From: Gammaproteobacteria bacterium
GTDB lineage: Bacteria > Pseudomonadota > Gammaproteobacteria > BMS3Bbin11
Assembly (NCBI GenBank): GCA_030617565.1
Contig: JAUWVE010000002.1
Span: forward strand, 1 to 36,090
Direction of reading: 5' to 3'
Length of the DNA: 36,090 bases
Below the pieces are notes generated by a model, which was given only the letters and a program-made list of their open reading frames with translations, made no database searches and was not told the origin of the DNA. Positions 9,310-19,385 of this stretch are shown piece by piece. The translations under genes and the position numbers were made by a program. Within the stretch, counting starts at the first letter, position 1, and every line of letters starts with the position of its first letter.

Positions 9310-10545
9310 TTAAAAACTGCCACTGAACCAGCTTTTCATCTTTCTCATAACAGAGCCGATACCCGACTTCATTATTTCTGATGAAGCCGGGTCTTTACGC
9401 CGGCGGTTACCAAAATGAATCAGTCCTATCCCAGTTGAATAAATTGGATTGCAAACCACTTCTTTCAGCCCTCCTGTGTAGTCCGGCAAGCCCAGCCGGA
9501 CCGGTTGATGAAACACTTCCTCTGCCAGCTCTACCATGCCTTGCAGCTTTGAAGAACCGCCGGTCAAAACGATGCCTGAACCGATAAGATCCTCGAAGCC
9601 GCTGCGGCGTAATTCAGCCAGCACCAGGCCATACATTTCCTCTACCCGGGGTTCGACCACCTCGGCCAGTGTTTGCCTGGCGACACGCCTTGGTGGGCGG
9701 CCGCCGACACTGGAGGTTTCAAAAACATCTGTTGGATCTGTCAGCTGCGTTAAGGCACAGCCATATTTTTTCTTGATCTCTTCTGCGGAATTGGTCGGTG
9801 TACGCAATGCTACGGCGATATCATTAGTAATCTGATCACCGGCAATCGGGATTACGGCTGTATGTCGTATAGAACCTTCAGTAAACACAGCAATGTCAGT
9901 CGTGCCGCCGCCGATATCTACCAGGCACACACCCAGATCCTTTTCATCCTCTTCCAGCACCGCATCGCTCGAAGCTAGCTGCTCAAGAATGATGTCATCG
10001 ACCTCCAGGCCACAACGCTGGATACACTTGATAATATTTTGTGTGGCACTGACTGCACCCGTAATTATATGTACCTTGGCCTCCAGCCGGACACCACACA
10101 TGCCAACGGGTTCTTTGATGCCATCCTGTGAATCAATAATAAATTCCTGTGGCAGGATGTGCAGTATTTTCTGATCCATGGGTATTGCCATGGCACGCGC
10201 TGCTTCAATGACACGGTCGACATCTCCCTGACCAATTTCCTTGTCCCGTACGGCGACCACGCCCTGGGAATTGAAACTATTGATATGAGCGCCAGCGATG
10301 CCCGCATAGACAGAATAAATCTGACAGCCTGCCATCAATTCCGCCTCTTCAACTGCACGCTGTATGGATTGCACTGTCGATTCAATATTTGCCACTACGC
10401 CACGCTTCATGCCTCGGGCAGGATGATGACCTACACCGACAATCTCTATCTCACCATCAGCGTCGACTTCGCCGACTATAGCCAGCACTTTGGAAGTGCC
10501 AATATCCAGCCCTACAATTAAGTTGCTATCGTTCTTTTTTACCAT
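9310..10545 (-). CDS. ftsA: Cell division protein FtsA
   Basis: FtsA is an actin-like ATPase that tethers FtsZ to the inner membrane and recruits late divisome proteins. The 411-residue product (E. coli 420) has the phosphate-1 motif VGLDIGTSKV at residues ~11-20, the phosphate-2 motif LVDIGGGTTDIAVF, and the adenosine motif IVLTGGSSKLQGM. It ends in an amphipathic membrane-targeting helix, IGSVMRKMKSWFSGSF. Domain 1C, the insertion that replaces actin domain 1B, is present (RGVVANIESTVQSIQRAVEEAE onward). The ATG is at 10545, 34 bp after ftsQ, and ftsZ follows. Identification is certain. Confidence 0.98.
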   Translation of the reverse strand: MVKKNDSNLIVGLDIGTSKVLAIVGEVDADGEIEIVGVGHHPARGMKRGVVANIESTVQSIQRAVEEAELMAGCQIYSVYAGIAGAHINSFNSQGVVAVRDKEIGQGDVDRVIEAARAMAIPMDQKILHILPQEFIIDSQDGIKEPVGMCGVRLEAKVHIITGAVSATQNIIKCIQRCGLEVDDIILEQLASSDAVLEEDEKDLGVCLVDIGGGTTDIAVFTEGSIRHTAVIPIAGDQITNDIAVALRTPTNSAEEIKKKYGCALTQLTDPTDVFETSSVGGRPPRRVARQTLAEVVEPRVEEMYGLVLAELRRSGFEDLIGSGIVLTGGSSKLQGMVELAEEVFHQPVRLGLPDYTGGLKEVVCNPIYSTGIGLIHFGNRRRKDPASSEIMKSGIGSVMRKMKSWFSGSF

Positions 10546-10579
10546 CGTGTTTTACCAGTCATATTGATCACTTTACGGC

Positions 10580-11350
10580 TCATCCGGCATTTACCGGTGT
10601 TGTTTCTTCAATGCTGTTCCACTTCACAGCAAAACCATTCGGGTATCGCAGGTCAACAGAGATCAGGCGTTGTTCAAGTTTGCCCAGCGTTTGCCCATAG
10701 GCACGCGCAAAACGATAAAGCCGGTCCTGCATGTCGCGACGCCCTAGACGTATGCTTATCTGCTCATTGCGTAAGTAATTTGATGCCGAAATTTGCCATG
10801 CTCCGCGCTGTGAATAGCTTAATTTCCTTAACTGCATGCCAACATCTGCAAGCAGGCTGGAAAATTGCTGAGACCTCAGTTGTACAAGAACCTGTGTTCC
10901 ATCCGGACCAGACCAGAGCGGCAGACCTGGCATTTTTAAACCGGGTAATTCCACTATGGTGGCATCGCTGGTCACCCAGCCTGCCTTATTCCAGGCAGCG
11001 ATTAATCGCTGCTCTTTTACATTGACCTGCAAGGTATCCGGCCAACGACGACTGACTGAAACATCTGACACCCAGTCGATATCACGCAGTGCTGCCTCAA
11101 GCTTCTGCAGATCAATGGCAAAGAAATTATTGCCGATATAAGGCGCCACATTTTCCTGCAATGCTGACTTTTCCACGTGTCGAAATTCACCGATAAAACT
11201 TATCCGCGAAACGGGAAAACGGTCAGGCTGCAGTATATAATCTGCAAACATCAGGATGCCGCCAGCAAACAGGAGTAGCAGCAGCATACTGCTAAGCAGA
11301 CTTCCTTTTTGCTGCCCGGCTGATGCAATAGTCGGCTGGCACTTAGTCAT
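10580..11350 (-). CDS. ftsQ: Cell division protein FtsQ
   Basis: FtsQ is a single-pass inner-membrane protein that holds the FtsB-FtsL pair in the divisome. The 256-residue product has a short cytoplasmic tail, one membrane segment at ~18-39 (LLSSMLLLLLFAGGILMFA), then a POTRA domain starting at about residue 46 (FPVSRISFIGEFRHVEKSAL), followed by the beta domain ending near FAVKWN. The motif WVSDVSVSRRWPDTLQVNVKEQ is characteristic. The ATG at 11350 overlaps the end of ddl by 8 bp, implying translational coupling. Sequence divergence is normal for FtsQ, and position plus the POTRA features make the call firm. Confidence 0.95.
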   Translation of the reverse strand: MTKCQPTIASAGQQKGSLLSSMLLLLLFAGGILMFADYILQPDRFPVSRISFIGEFRHVEKSALQENVAPYIGNNFFAIDLQKLEAALRDIDWVSDVSVSRRWPDTLQVNVKEQRLIAAWNKAGWVTSDATIVELPGLKMPGLPLWSGPDGTQVLVQLRSQQFSSLLADVGMQLRKLSYSQRGAWQISASNYLRNEQISIRLGRRDMQDRLYRFARAYGQTLGKLEQRLISVDLRYPNGFAVKWNSIEETTPVNAG

Positions 11351-12287
11351 CTGCCGTCTCCAGTATCCGCAACACCAGTTGATTAAAATCCATGCCTGCC
11401 TGTTTCGCCGCCATGGGTACCAGCGAGTGGCTGGTCATACCCGGTACAGTATTCACTTCAAGCAGATAAGGTTTTTGATTCTCATCCAATAGCACATCCA
11501 CCCGACCCCAGCCGCTGCATGCACTGATATCAAAGGCCCGGGTCGCCAGCTTCTGCACCTCTTCTTCAAACTCCGCGGTTAACCCGCATGGGCAGATGTA
11601 GGCCGTTTCTTCACTGAGATACTTGGCTTCGTAATCATAGAACTTCCCTGCAGCTTCAAGACTGATGACGGGTAAGGCACGATCGTCCAGCATGGCAACG
11701 GTTAGCTCCGTCCCGTTTATCCATTTCTCAGCCAGTACAATGTCATCAAGTTTTTTTGCTTCCTGCCAGGACTGCAGCAGTTCCACCTGATTCTCTGCCT
11801 TACTGATACCAATGCTTGATCCTTCACGCGATGGTTTAACTGCCATAGGAAATCCAATCTGTAGGGCAGCCTGCGCTAGATCAGACTCTGTCTTAAGCAG
11901 CATAAACTCAGGTGTAGGCAGACCTGCTCCCTGCCACATTAATTTGCATCGAGCTTTTTCCATTGCGATGGCGGAACCCAGTACACCGCTGCCTGTATAG
12001 GGAATACCCAGCACCTCCAGTGCTCCTTGCATTACACCATCCTCTCCCCAGCGGCCATGCAAGGCGATGAAAACACGATCAATGCCGGCATCCTGCAAAT
12101 CAGCCAGTACTGAACTATCTTTTGCATCAAAGCCCTGTGCATCGACACCCTGTTGCTGCAATGCTGCCAGCACGGCATTGCCTGACAATAAGGAAATTTC
12201 GCGCTCAGCCGAGGGGCCACCCATGAGAACGGCAACTTTACCGAAACGTGAAGTCATTGAAGCATCAGGTATTGAGGATTCAGGCAT
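11343..12287 (-). CDS. ddl: D-alanine--D-alanine ligase
   Basis: Ddl joins two D-alanines with ATP, making the dipeptide that MurF attaches. The 314-residue product is an ATP-grasp enzyme: VLMGGPSAEREISLLSG at the N-terminus, the substrate-binding serine region PSREGSSIGISKA, EKWINGTELTVAML, and the metal-binding C-terminal motif LLEVNTVPGMTSHSLVPMAA. The ATG at 12287 is preceded at 6 bases by GGGGAGG, a strong ribosome site, which favours it over the internal ATG at 12257 that would match the E. coli N-terminus more closely. It overlaps murB by 8 bp and ftsQ by 8 bp. Confidence 0.97.
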   Translation of the reverse strand: MPESSIPDASMTSRFGKVAVLMGGPSAEREISLLSGNAVLAALQQQGVDAQGFDAKDSSVLADLQDAGIDRVFIALHGRWGEDGVMQGALEVLGIPYTGSGVLGSAIAMEKARCKLMWQGAGLPTPEFMLLKTESDLAQAALQIGFPMAVKPSREGSSIGISKAENQVELLQSWQEAKKLDDIVLAEKWINGTELTVAMLDDRALPVISLEAAGKFYDYEAKYLSEETAYICPCGLTAEFEEEVQKLATRAFDISACSGWGRVDVLLDENQKPYLLEVNTVPGMTSHSLVPMAAKQAGMDFNQLVLRILETADD

Positions 12288-13182
12288 TATCGGCCTCCCC
12301 GATGATATGAACTTCCGGCTGCAACTTTATTCCTTCCTGTTCTGAGACAACTGTCTGTATATGAAGTACCAAAGCTTCGATATCTGCCGCTGTTGCACCA
12401 CCCGTATTAATGATGAAATTTGCATGCTTGCCTGACACACAGGCAGCGCCAATTCGCGAGCCCTTCAGACCACAAACATCAATCAGTCTGGCGGCAAAAT
12501 CACCAGGAGGATTCTTAAATACTGAACCGGCATTTGCGGTACCCACCGGCTGAGATTCGTTTCTTTTTTGCAGTAGATTACGCACCCGGCTTTTCGATTC
12601 TGCACTGCGGCCCGTCTTCAGCCTCAAATTCGCGGCAACAAACCATTCATCTTGCGGGCCATGTACTGAGCGATAATCCACGGCAAAATCATCTACCGAT
12701 CGCTGGATCTGATTTCCACTACGATCCATCATTTCGACAGAATCGACGATTTGCCAGGTTTCATCACCAAATGCACCGGCATTCATCGCCAGCGCACCGC
12801 CAAACAAGCCCGGTATACCGGCCAGAAATTCAGCACCGGAGAGATTGCTGTTGGCACAGAAACGCGCCACTCTGGCGGATGAAACACCCACTTCCACACG
12901 TACCAGTGCCTGTTCAACTAACGAGATATTATTCAGCCCATTTAACACATGTATGACTATCCCGCGTATACCACCATCCCGTACCAGCAGGTTGCTGCCA
13001 AGCCCCAGCCAGGTGAGCGGCAATGAGGGGTCGGATTCACGCAGAAAAACTGCCAGATCATCAATCGATGTCGGCTGATAGAAATAATCTGCAGGCCCAC
13101 CTACTCTCCATGAGGTATGTTTTGCCATCGGCTCGTTGGTCAACAACCGGCCATTCCAGTTATTTGTGCTGGCAGGCATCAT
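12280..13182 (-). CDS. murB: UDP-N-acetylenolpyruvoylglucosamine reductase
   Basis: MurB reduces the enolpyruvyl group to make UDP-MurNAc, using NADPH and bound FAD. The 300-residue product matches the shorter (type II) class rather than the ~342-residue E. coli type. FAD-binding motifs [15 protein letters not shown] and [18 protein letters not shown] are present, with the proton-donor serine region [10 protein letters not shown] and the C-terminal glutamate in [16 protein letters not shown] precedes the paired ATGs (13182 and 13179). It overlaps murC by 4 bp and ddl by 8 bp. murB inside the dcw cluster differs from E. coli, where it is unlinked, but is seen in other gammaproteobacteria. Confidence 0.96.
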   Translation of the reverse strand: MMPASTNNWNGRLLTNEPMAKHTSWRVGGPADYFYQPTSIDDLAVFLRESDPSLPLTWLGLGSNLLVRDGGIRGIVIHVLNGLNNISLVEQALVRVEVGVSSARVARFCANSNLSGAEFLAGIPGLFGGALAMNAGAFGDETWQIVDSVEMMDRSGNQIQRSVDDFAVDYRSVHGPQDEWFVAANLRLKTGRSAESKSRVRNLLQKRNESQPVGTANAGSVFKNPPGDFAARLIDVCGLKGSRIGAACVSGKHANFIINTGGATAADIEALVLHIQTVVSEQEGIKLQPEVHIIGEADNA

Positions 13183-14588
13183 CCAGCCTCCCCTGACAGC
13201 TTGCTGATAAAATCCGGTAATTCCTGGGCGATGCGGCCGATATCGCCCGCACCAAGAGTAATCAATACATCACCTGCCTGCAGCGTATCTGCCAGAACTT
13301 CAAGCAGCTGTTCCCGGTCTTCGACAAACACCGGTATCGCCTTGCCACGTGCACGAATGGCACGGCACAGGGCCCTGCCGTCTGCACTGTCAATAGCGGC
13401 TTCACCCGCTGCATAGACTTCCATCACGATGAGGTGGTCAACAACACTGAGGACGCGCCCGAAGTCCTCCAGTAAATCACACGTACGGCTGTAACGGTGC
13501 GGCTGAAACACTACCAGCTTGCGGCGGTCCGGCCATGCAGCTTCCGCAGCGGCTAAAGCAGCCTCCAATTCACGCGGGTGATGGGCATAATCATCAACCA
13601 GTAGTAGCTCGCCAGCATCAAATGCCAGCGGTCCCTTAATCTGGAAACGTCTGTCTATGCCCTGAAATTCGCTGAGGCCTGCAATAATCTTTTCATTGCC
13701 GATACCCAGATTCCAGGCAACTGCAATGGCAGCCAGTGTGTTGAGTACATTATGCCGGCCCGGCATATTGAGGCTAACATCCATTTCCATGCCGGTAGAC
13801 TTCTGATGGACCCTGAACACCGAACGTACGCCCTGCTGTCTGAAATCACTGGCCTGGATATCGGCATCATCACTGAAGCCATAACTCACCATCGGCCTGC
13901 TGATTGACGGCATGATCTCACGTACAACCGGATCATCAATACAGAGAATAGCCAGTCCGTAAAAAGGAATATTATGCAGAAACTGAATGAATGCCTCTTT
14001 CAATTCAGTGAAGTCACCGTGGTAGGTCGCCAGATGATCTGCATCAATATTTGTCACAACTGCAATCAATGGCTGCAGGTGCAGGAACGAAGCATCACTT
14101 TCATCAGCTTCAGCAACCAGGTATTCACCCTGCCCCAGTCTTGCATTGGCATCGGCACTTAAAAGACGACCGCCGATGATAAAGGTTGGGTCCATTTCGC
14201 CGCTGGCCATGACACTGGCAACTAACGAAGTCGTTGTGGTTTTTCCATGTGTACCGGCAACCGCGATGCCTCTCGCGAAGCGCATCAGTTCTCCCAGCAT
14301 TTCAGCACGGGGAATGACCGGCACCTTCGCTTCACGGGCCGTCATAACTTCAGGATTATCATCATTCACGGCACTTGAAATCACGACAACATCTGCGCCA
14401 TGTATATTTTCAGCAGCATGTCCGGAATAGATTTTTACACCCTGCTCTGCAAGCTGCTGCGTGACGGCTGAACTGGCAAGGTCAGAGCCGGATACCTGAT
14501 AGCCCTGGTTGATCAGTACCTGGGCAATGCCACTCATGCCCGCACCGCCGATGCCTACGAAATGAATATGCTTTACGTATTCACGCAT
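13179..14588 (-). CDS. murC: UDP-N-acetylmuramate--L-alanine ligase
   Basis: MurC adds L-alanine to UDP-MurNAc, the first amino acid of the stem peptide. The 469-residue product has the N-terminal Rossmann-like domain ([16 protein letters not shown]), the ATP loop GTHGKTTTT at residues 112-120, the central ligase motif [14 protein letters not shown], and the C-terminal domain containing [12 protein letters not shown] and FQPHRYSRT, typical of MurC. The ATG at 14588 has an excellent AGAGGTGAT ribosome site and overlaps murG by 8 bp; murB overlaps its end by 4 bp. Confidence 0.98.
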   Translation of the reverse strand: MREYVKHIHFVGIGGAGMSGIAQVLINQGYQVSGSDLASSAVTQQLAEQGVKIYSGHAAENIHGADVVVISSAVNDDNPEVMTAREAKVPVIPRAEMLGELMRFARGIAVAGTHGKTTTTSLVASVMASGEMDPTFIIGGRLLSADANARLGQGEYLVAEADESDASFLHLQPLIAVVTNIDADHLATYHGDFTELKEAFIQFLHNIPFYGLAILCIDDPVVREIMPSISRPMVSYGFSDDADIQASDFRQQGVRSVFRVHQKSTGMEMDVSLNMPGRHNVLNTLAAIAVAWNLGIGNEKIIAGLSEFQGIDRRFQIKGPLAFDAGELLLVDDYAHHPRELEAALAAAEAAWPDRRKLVVFQPHRYSRTCDLLEDFGRVLSVVDHLIVMEVYAAGEAAIDSADGRALCRAIRARGKAIPVFVEDREQLLEVLADTLQAGDVLITLGAGDIGRIAQELPDFISKLSGEAG

Positions 14589-15657
14589 GCATCACCTCTT
14601 TACAGATATCTGCTACCTGGCGTGTAGCATCTGTCATCGCATTTTGTCTTGCTCGGCGTGACAAACCCATCAGGCATGGGCGATCATTGGCCAGTTCAGC
14701 AAGAACGTTGGCCAGGCTCTCAGCAGAGAATCTTTCCTGTGGAATAAGAATTGCGGCCTTTTTATCTGAAAGAAAACGTGCATTCAGGGTCTGGTGATCA
14801 TAGATAGCATACGGGTAAGGAACAAAAATCGCCGCCACACCGGCGGCCGCAATCTCAGCAACAGTCATTGCACCTGCGCGGCAAATTACCAGGTCGGCCC
14901 ACAGGTAGGCGGCAGCCATGTCATCAATAAACTCGCGGCAGTTTACTTCCACAGCAAACTCATCATAGATATTTAATGTTGCTTCCAGTTTTCCACGCCC
15001 TGCCTGATGTAATACTTCAGGACGAATAACTGAATCTATACTTGCCAGTGCGGCAGGCACGGTCTCATTCAACACCTGTGCGCCGAGACTGCCACCGACA
15101 ATCAGCAGATGCAGTCTGCCAGAACGCCCCTGCAATCTTTGCTCAGGAAGCGGTAATGCCGCGATGCTCTCACGCACAGGGTTTCCGACATAGTGACGAT
15201 GGCGACTGCCGACCAGCACATCAGGGAACCCGACCAGTACCTCATTAGCTATTTTTGCCAGCCATTTATTAGTAAGACCGACTACAGCATTCGATTCATG
15301 AATCAGCAACGGCACTCTTAACAACCTGCTCATCAAGCCACCTGGCCCTGAAACGAAGCCCCCCATGCCTAATGCCGCTGCAGGACGTCTTCGATAGATG
15401 ATGGCAGCCGTCTGTAGCATTGCATAAATAATCTTGAATGGAGCTGAGACAAGTGCAAACAGACCTCTCCCCTTAATGCCGCTGATAGATATCCATTCGA
15501 CATCAATATCGTTCTCAGGTACCACGTGTGCTTCGATGCCCTGCCGGGTTCCAAGCCAGAACACATTCACCCCGTCCGCCTGCAGGGTATGCGCCACGGC
15601 CAGCGCAGGATAGACATGCCCGCCTGTTCCACCGGCCATGATCATCAATGTGCTCAT
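14581..15657 (-). CDS. murG: Lipid II synthase, UDP-GlcNAc transferase MurG
   Basis: MurG transfers GlcNAc onto lipid I at the inner face of the membrane to give lipid II. The 358-residue product (E. coli 355) is a GT-B glycosyltransferase with [10 protein letters not shown] at residues 9-18, the loop [11 protein letters not shown], and the donor-binding region [24 protein letters not shown]. The ATG overlaps the ftsW stop as ATGA, and GGGGAGA lies about 7 bases upstream. The acceptor-domain hydrophobic patch ([16 protein letters not shown]) is present. The assignment is certain. Confidence 0.98.
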   Translation of the reverse strand: MSTLMIMAGGTGGHVYPALAVAHTLQADGVNVFWLGTRQGIEAHVVPENDIDVEWISISGIKGRGLFALVSAPFKIIYAMLQTAAIIYRRRPAAALGMGGFVSGPGGLMSRLLRVPLLIHESNAVVGLTNKWLAKIANEVLVGFPDVLVGSRHRHYVGNPVRESIAALPLPEQRLQGRSGRLHLLIVGGSLGAQVLNETVPAALASIDSVIRPEVLHQAGRGKLEATLNIYDEFAVEVNCREFIDDMAAAYLWADLVICRAGAMTVAEIAAAGVAAIFVPYPYAIYDHQTLNARFLSDKKAAILIPQERFSAESLANVLAELANDRPCLMGLSRRARQNAMTDATRQVADICKEVMHA

Positions 15658-16820
15658 CGCTTTCTCCCCGGCTTCGGTGTGGTCTCACGTGCAACCGCAA
15701 GCAACAGACCCATCGCCATACTGCTGGCAAGCAGGCTGGAACCACCCTGGGAAATAAAGGGTAACGGTAGTCCTTTTGTCGGCAGTACACCCATATTCAC
15801 ACCGGTGTTGATTAACACCTCAATGGCGATCAACAGAGCGATGCCCTGAGCCAGGCGGCAGGCAAATAGATTGCCCAGCGATTCAGCCCTGCGTGACAAT
15901 GAAAAGGCGTGCCAGATCAATGCTATGAACAGGCCGAGGACAAGCATGACACCGATAAAGCCCAGTTCTTCACCGATCACTGCAAACAGGAAATCAGTAC
16001 GCGCAGCCGGAAGATAATTAAGCTTTTGAATGCTTTCACCGAGCCCGATACCATTCCAGCCACCACGACCAAAGGCGATATAGGACTGGATCAATTGGTA
16101 GCCCTTATTCATCGGGTCGGACCAGGGATCCATAAAACCGGTGATACGCTGCATCCTGTAGGCTGCAGCGGTCACCAATAAAATTCCACCTAAAGCGGCT
16201 GTACCAAGAATTATAAAGAAATGCAGGTAGCGTATGCCACCGAGAAACATCATGCCGAACACGGTGGCTACAATGACCACGGTAGAGCCGAAATCCGGTT
16301 CCATCAGCAACAGGCCACCAAACACAGCCAGCACGATGGAAACAATGAGTATGCCCTGGCTGAAAATACGCATCTCTTCCTGCTTACGCGTCAGGAAACC
16401 CGCCATATAAATAATCAGAAAGACCTTGGCAAATTCTGACGGCTGTAGATTCAAAGGGCCCAGTTTTATCCAGCGCACGCTGCCCCATACTTCCGTCCCA
16501 ACACCCGGCATCAGGATTAAGGCCAGCACCAGCATCGACATAACGACCAGCAATGGCCCTGCTTTTTCTACCAGGCCCAGAGGAATGCGTGACACAACAA
16601 CCATCAACAGAACTGCCAGAAAAACAAACAAAGCCTGTTGTCTTAGCACCGACAATGCAGGCCCCTGCTCCATACTGCTTGCATTCATGGAGGCTGAGAA
16701 CACCATTACTAGGCTTAAACCAAACAGACCGATGATGGGAATCAGCAGGCCGTAGTCATAAGTGTATGCGCCTTTAGTCATCGGCATAGAGGCTTTAACA
16801 GCATGGGATGCAGCAGCCAT
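15654..16820 (-). CDS. ftsW: Septal peptidoglycan glycosyltransferase FtsW
   Basis: FtsW is the SEDS-family polymerase that extends glycan strands from lipid II at the septum, working with FtsI. From the ATG at 16820 the product has 388 residues with roughly ten hydrophobic segments. Family motifs include SVRWIKLGPLNLQPSEFAK, LMEPDFGSTVVI, the loop GYQLIQSYIAFGRGGWNGIGLGES, the catalytic aspartate region LPAARTDFLFAVIGEELGF, and the C-terminal LPLPFISQGGSSLLASSMAMG. The frame runs back to a TTG at 16841, but the ATG at 16820 overlaps the murD stop in a TGATG arrangement, typical of coupled starts, so it was preferred. Confidence 0.97.
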   Translation of the reverse strand: MAAASHAVKASMPMTKGAYTYDYGLLIPIIGLFGLSLVMVFSASMNASSMEQGPALSVLRQQALFVFLAVLLMVVVSRIPLGLVEKAGPLLVVMSMLVLALILMPGVGTEVWGSVRWIKLGPLNLQPSEFAKVFLIIYMAGFLTRKQEEMRIFSQGILIVSIVLAVFGGLLLMEPDFGSTVVIVATVFGMMFLGGIRYLHFFIILGTAALGGILLVTAAAYRMQRITGFMDPWSDPMNKGYQLIQSYIAFGRGGWNGIGLGESIQKLNYLPAARTDFLFAVIGEELGFIGVMLVLGLFIALIWHAFSLSRRAESLGNLFACRLAQGIALLIAIEVLINTGVNMGVLPTKGLPLPFISQGGSSLLASSMAMGLLLAVARETTPKPGRKR

Positions 16821-18304
16821 CAGACCAGTCTCCCTGCCCAAAGGCGAAAGTCATCACCACGCTGTTCAAAATTTTGATACATATCAAAACTCGCACAGGC
16901 TGGAGACAGTAGAACCACGTCCCCTGCCTCAGCCAGCACAGAAGCCTGCGCTACCGCATCAGACATATCAGCGGCCAGGCTGGTAGAGACAACATCTGAC
17001 ACTGCATCCTGGATTTTTCCAGCATCCCTGCCAATCAGGATTATTGCTTTTACATGCTGTTCAACGGCCTCACGCAGGGGCGTAAAATCAGCATCTTTAG
17101 CAATGCCACCCGCTATCAGGATCACCGGTGCATGCAAGCCATTAAGAGCCGCTACGCTAGCACCAACATTGGTGCCTTTGGAATCATTTATCCAGTCGAC
17201 GCCATTGATTTGATACAACAGCTCCATGCGGTGTGGTAAACCTTTGAATTCAGTTACAGCCTCTTTAATCAGACTGTCAGTGACACCTACGCTGCCGGCA
17301 AGTGCCCAGGCAGCAAGAACATTGAGCAGATTATGCTGCCCTGCAAGATGAATTTCGTCTGCCGCAATCAGGGGCTTGTCGCCGCGGTATAAATAAACGA
17401 CACCATTGATGTCTGCAAGACCGTAATCCTGTTCATTTTCTGGCATCGCTGAGCTGAAAAGAATCTGCTCTTTATCATTCTGCTGCATCTGCAGTCCCTG
17501 CAACAGAGATGTCTCATCGAGATTAATCAGCACCTTATCACTGCCCTGATACACTTTTATCTTCGTGGCAATATAGTCATCCATGGCCTGGTAACGATCC
17601 ATATGATCGGCCGCAATATTCAACACCACGGCAATCGCCGGTTTCAGGCTCCAGGTTGTTTCCAACTGAAAACTGGAAAGCTCCAGCACATAGATAGTAT
17701 TTTCATCGTCATCCAGCAATTCGAGTACCGGTACACCAATATTTCCACCGACTGCCACTCTGCGACCGGCATGCTGCAAAATTTCACCCACCAGGGCAGT
17801 AACCGTAGATTTTCCATTCGAACCGGTAATAGCAATAACCGGCGACTGCACACACTGGGCAAACAGTTCGACATCGCCAACCGGGCGCACACCTGTTGCC
17901 AGCAGTGGGGCGAGATCAGGATGACTCAAAGGCACACCGGGCGATACCACCAGCAGACTGTCATCAGTCCAGTGTTCAACAGCCAGACTGCCACAATGTA
18001 TTTGAACGTCAGGCAGCTGCTGCTCCAGTTGCTGACGTAAAACAGGCTTGTTACTGGAATCGTAGACATCGACATGCAGACCCTGTTTGCTGAGAAAGAC
18101 TGCTGCCGCCAGACCAGACAGGCCAAGGCCAATAACTGCTGCGTGAGTTGGGCTGCCCTGTAAATGACAGCGCTCGTTGGTGTTATTGATGTCGCGCTGA
18201 TGATTGCCAGCGTCAACGGGCCCTGGCGCCCTGTCAGCCGCCATAAAATAAATCGCAGGAGTAGCAGCCGTGTTGTGTATTTGCTGGTTCATCATCTCGA
18301 TCAA
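16820..18304 (-). CDS. murD: UDP-MurNAc-L-alanine--D-glutamate ligase, with N-terminal extension
   Basis: MurD adds D-glutamate to UDP-MurNAc-L-Ala. The enzyme core starts at about residue 54 ([18 protein letters not shown]), carries the ATP loop GSNGKST at ~161-167 and the motif [10 protein letters not shown], and ends normally. It is preceded by about 45 extra polar residues compared with E. coli MurD. The longest frame starts at a TTG (18304) overlapping the mraY stop as TTGA, with GAAGG 5-6 bases upstream. Two ATGs (18295 and 18292) follow but lack a well-placed ribosome site. An internal ATG near 18244 would shorten the extension by about 20 residues. The extension contains no recognisable domain. 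Confidence 0.94.
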   Translation of the reverse strand: MIEMMNQQIHNTAATPAIYFMAADRAPGPVDAGNHQRDINNTNERCHLQGSPTHAAVIGLGLSGLAAAVFLSKQGLHVDVYDSSNKPVLRQQLEQQLPDVQIHCGSLAVEHWTDDSLLVVSPGVPLSHPDLAPLLATGVRPVGDVELFAQCVQSPVIAITGSNGKSTVTALVGEILQHAGRRVAVGGNIGVPVLELLDDDENTIYVLELSSFQLETTWSLKPAIAVVLNIAADHMDRYQAMDDYIATKIKVYQGSDKVLINLDETSLLQGLQMQQNDKEQILFSSAMPENEQDYGLADINGVVYLYRGDKPLIAADEIHLAGQHNLLNVLAAWALAGSVGVTDSLIKEAVTEFKGLPHRMELLYQINGVDWINDSKGTNVGASVAALNGLHAPVILIAGGIAKDADFTPLREAVEQHVKAIILIGRDAGKIQDAVSDVVSTSLAADMSDAVAQASVLAEAGDVVLLSPACASFDMYQNFEQRGDDFRLWAGRLV

Positions 18305-19383
18305 CGTACCTTCAGTGTTGCCAGGCCAATGGCGACAAGAACCAGGGTGATAATCCAGAAACGAACAATAACGCGAGGTTCTGGCCAGCCTTTTAATTCA
18401 AAATGATGATGCAGAGGGGCCATGCGGAAGATACGCTTGCCGGTAAGCTTGAATGAAGCCACCTGTAAAATAACAGATGCCGTTTCCATCACAAACACCC
18501 CACCCATCACCAGCAGTACGATTTCCTGTCGCACCATCACCGCGACAATACCCAGTGCGGCACCCAGCGACAGAGCACCAATATCACCCATAAACACCTG
18601 CGCCGGATAAGTATTGAACCAGAGAAAACCAAGGCCTGCGCCAGTCAGTGCTGCACAGAAAATCAGCAACTCACCTACACCTGCGATATAGGGGATGCCC
18701 AGGTAGCCTGCGAAAACTGAATGCCCCGTGACGTAGGCAAAGACGCCCAGCCCCCCGGCAACCATGACCGTGGGCATGATGGCCAGGCCATCAAGCCCGT
18801 CTGTAAGATTCACCGCATTACTGGTGCCGACCACCATTAAATAAGTAAGCAGAATAAACCAGGGGCCGAGGTAGATAACGACATCCTTGAAAACAGGCAC
18901 AATAAGACTGATCTCTGCTGGCGATTGTGCAGTGACATACAAATAAACCGCGGCTCCACCACCTGCTACCGACTGCCAGAAGAACTTCGGCCCGGAGCCC
19001 ATGCCACGTGTGTCCTTATCGACTATCTTGCGGTAATCATCGATCCAGCCAATGGCACCGAAAGCGATTGTGACCAGTAGCGCCACCCAGACAAAACGGT
19101 TGCTGAGGTCTGCCCACAACAGAGTAGAAATTGTGATAGCAACCAGAATCAGGGCACCCCCCATGGTTGGTGTACCAACCTTGTCAAAATGTGTCGGTGG
19201 GCCATCTTCACGCACTACCTGCCCGAGCTGGTGTGTGCCCAACTTTCGAATCATGGCTGGCCCCAGCATCAAACTGATAAACAATGCTGTCACCACGCTC
19301 AATACACCGCGCAATGTCAAATACTGGAAGACATTAAAGGCACTGTAATTTTCCGCCAGCTTTTCAAATAAATATAGCAGCAT
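18301..19383 (-). CDS. mraY: Phospho-MurNAc-pentapeptide transferase (lipid I synthase)
   Basis: MraY moves phospho-MurNAc-pentapeptide onto undecaprenyl phosphate, the first membrane step of wall synthesis. The product has exactly 360 residues, as in E. coli, with about ten membrane segments. Catalytic aspartates are visible in WIDDYRKI and [10 protein letters not shown], with the conserved [20 protein letters not shown] near the C-terminus. PTMGGALIL is the N-terminal family signature. The ATG at 19383 is 2 bp after the murF stop, with AGGG 7 bases upstream. Confidence 0.98.
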   Translation of the reverse strand: MLLYLFEKLAENYSAFNVFQYLTLRGVLSVVTALFISLMLGPAMIRKLGTHQLGQVVREDGPPTHFDKVGTPTMGGALILVAITISTLLWADLSNRFVWVALLVTIAFGAIGWIDDYRKIVDKDTRGMGSGPKFFWQSVAGGGAAVYLYVTAQSPAEISLIVPVFKDVVIYLGPWFILLTYLMVVGTSNAVNLTDGLDGLAIMPTVMVAGGLGVFAYVTGHSVFAGYLGIPYIAGVGELLIFCAALTGAGLGFLWFNTYPAQVFMGDIGALSLGAALGIVAVMVRQEIVLLVMGGVFVMETASVILQVASFKLTGKRIFRMAPLHHHFELKGWPEPRVIVRFWIITLVLVAIGLATLKVR

Positions 19384-19385
19384 TT

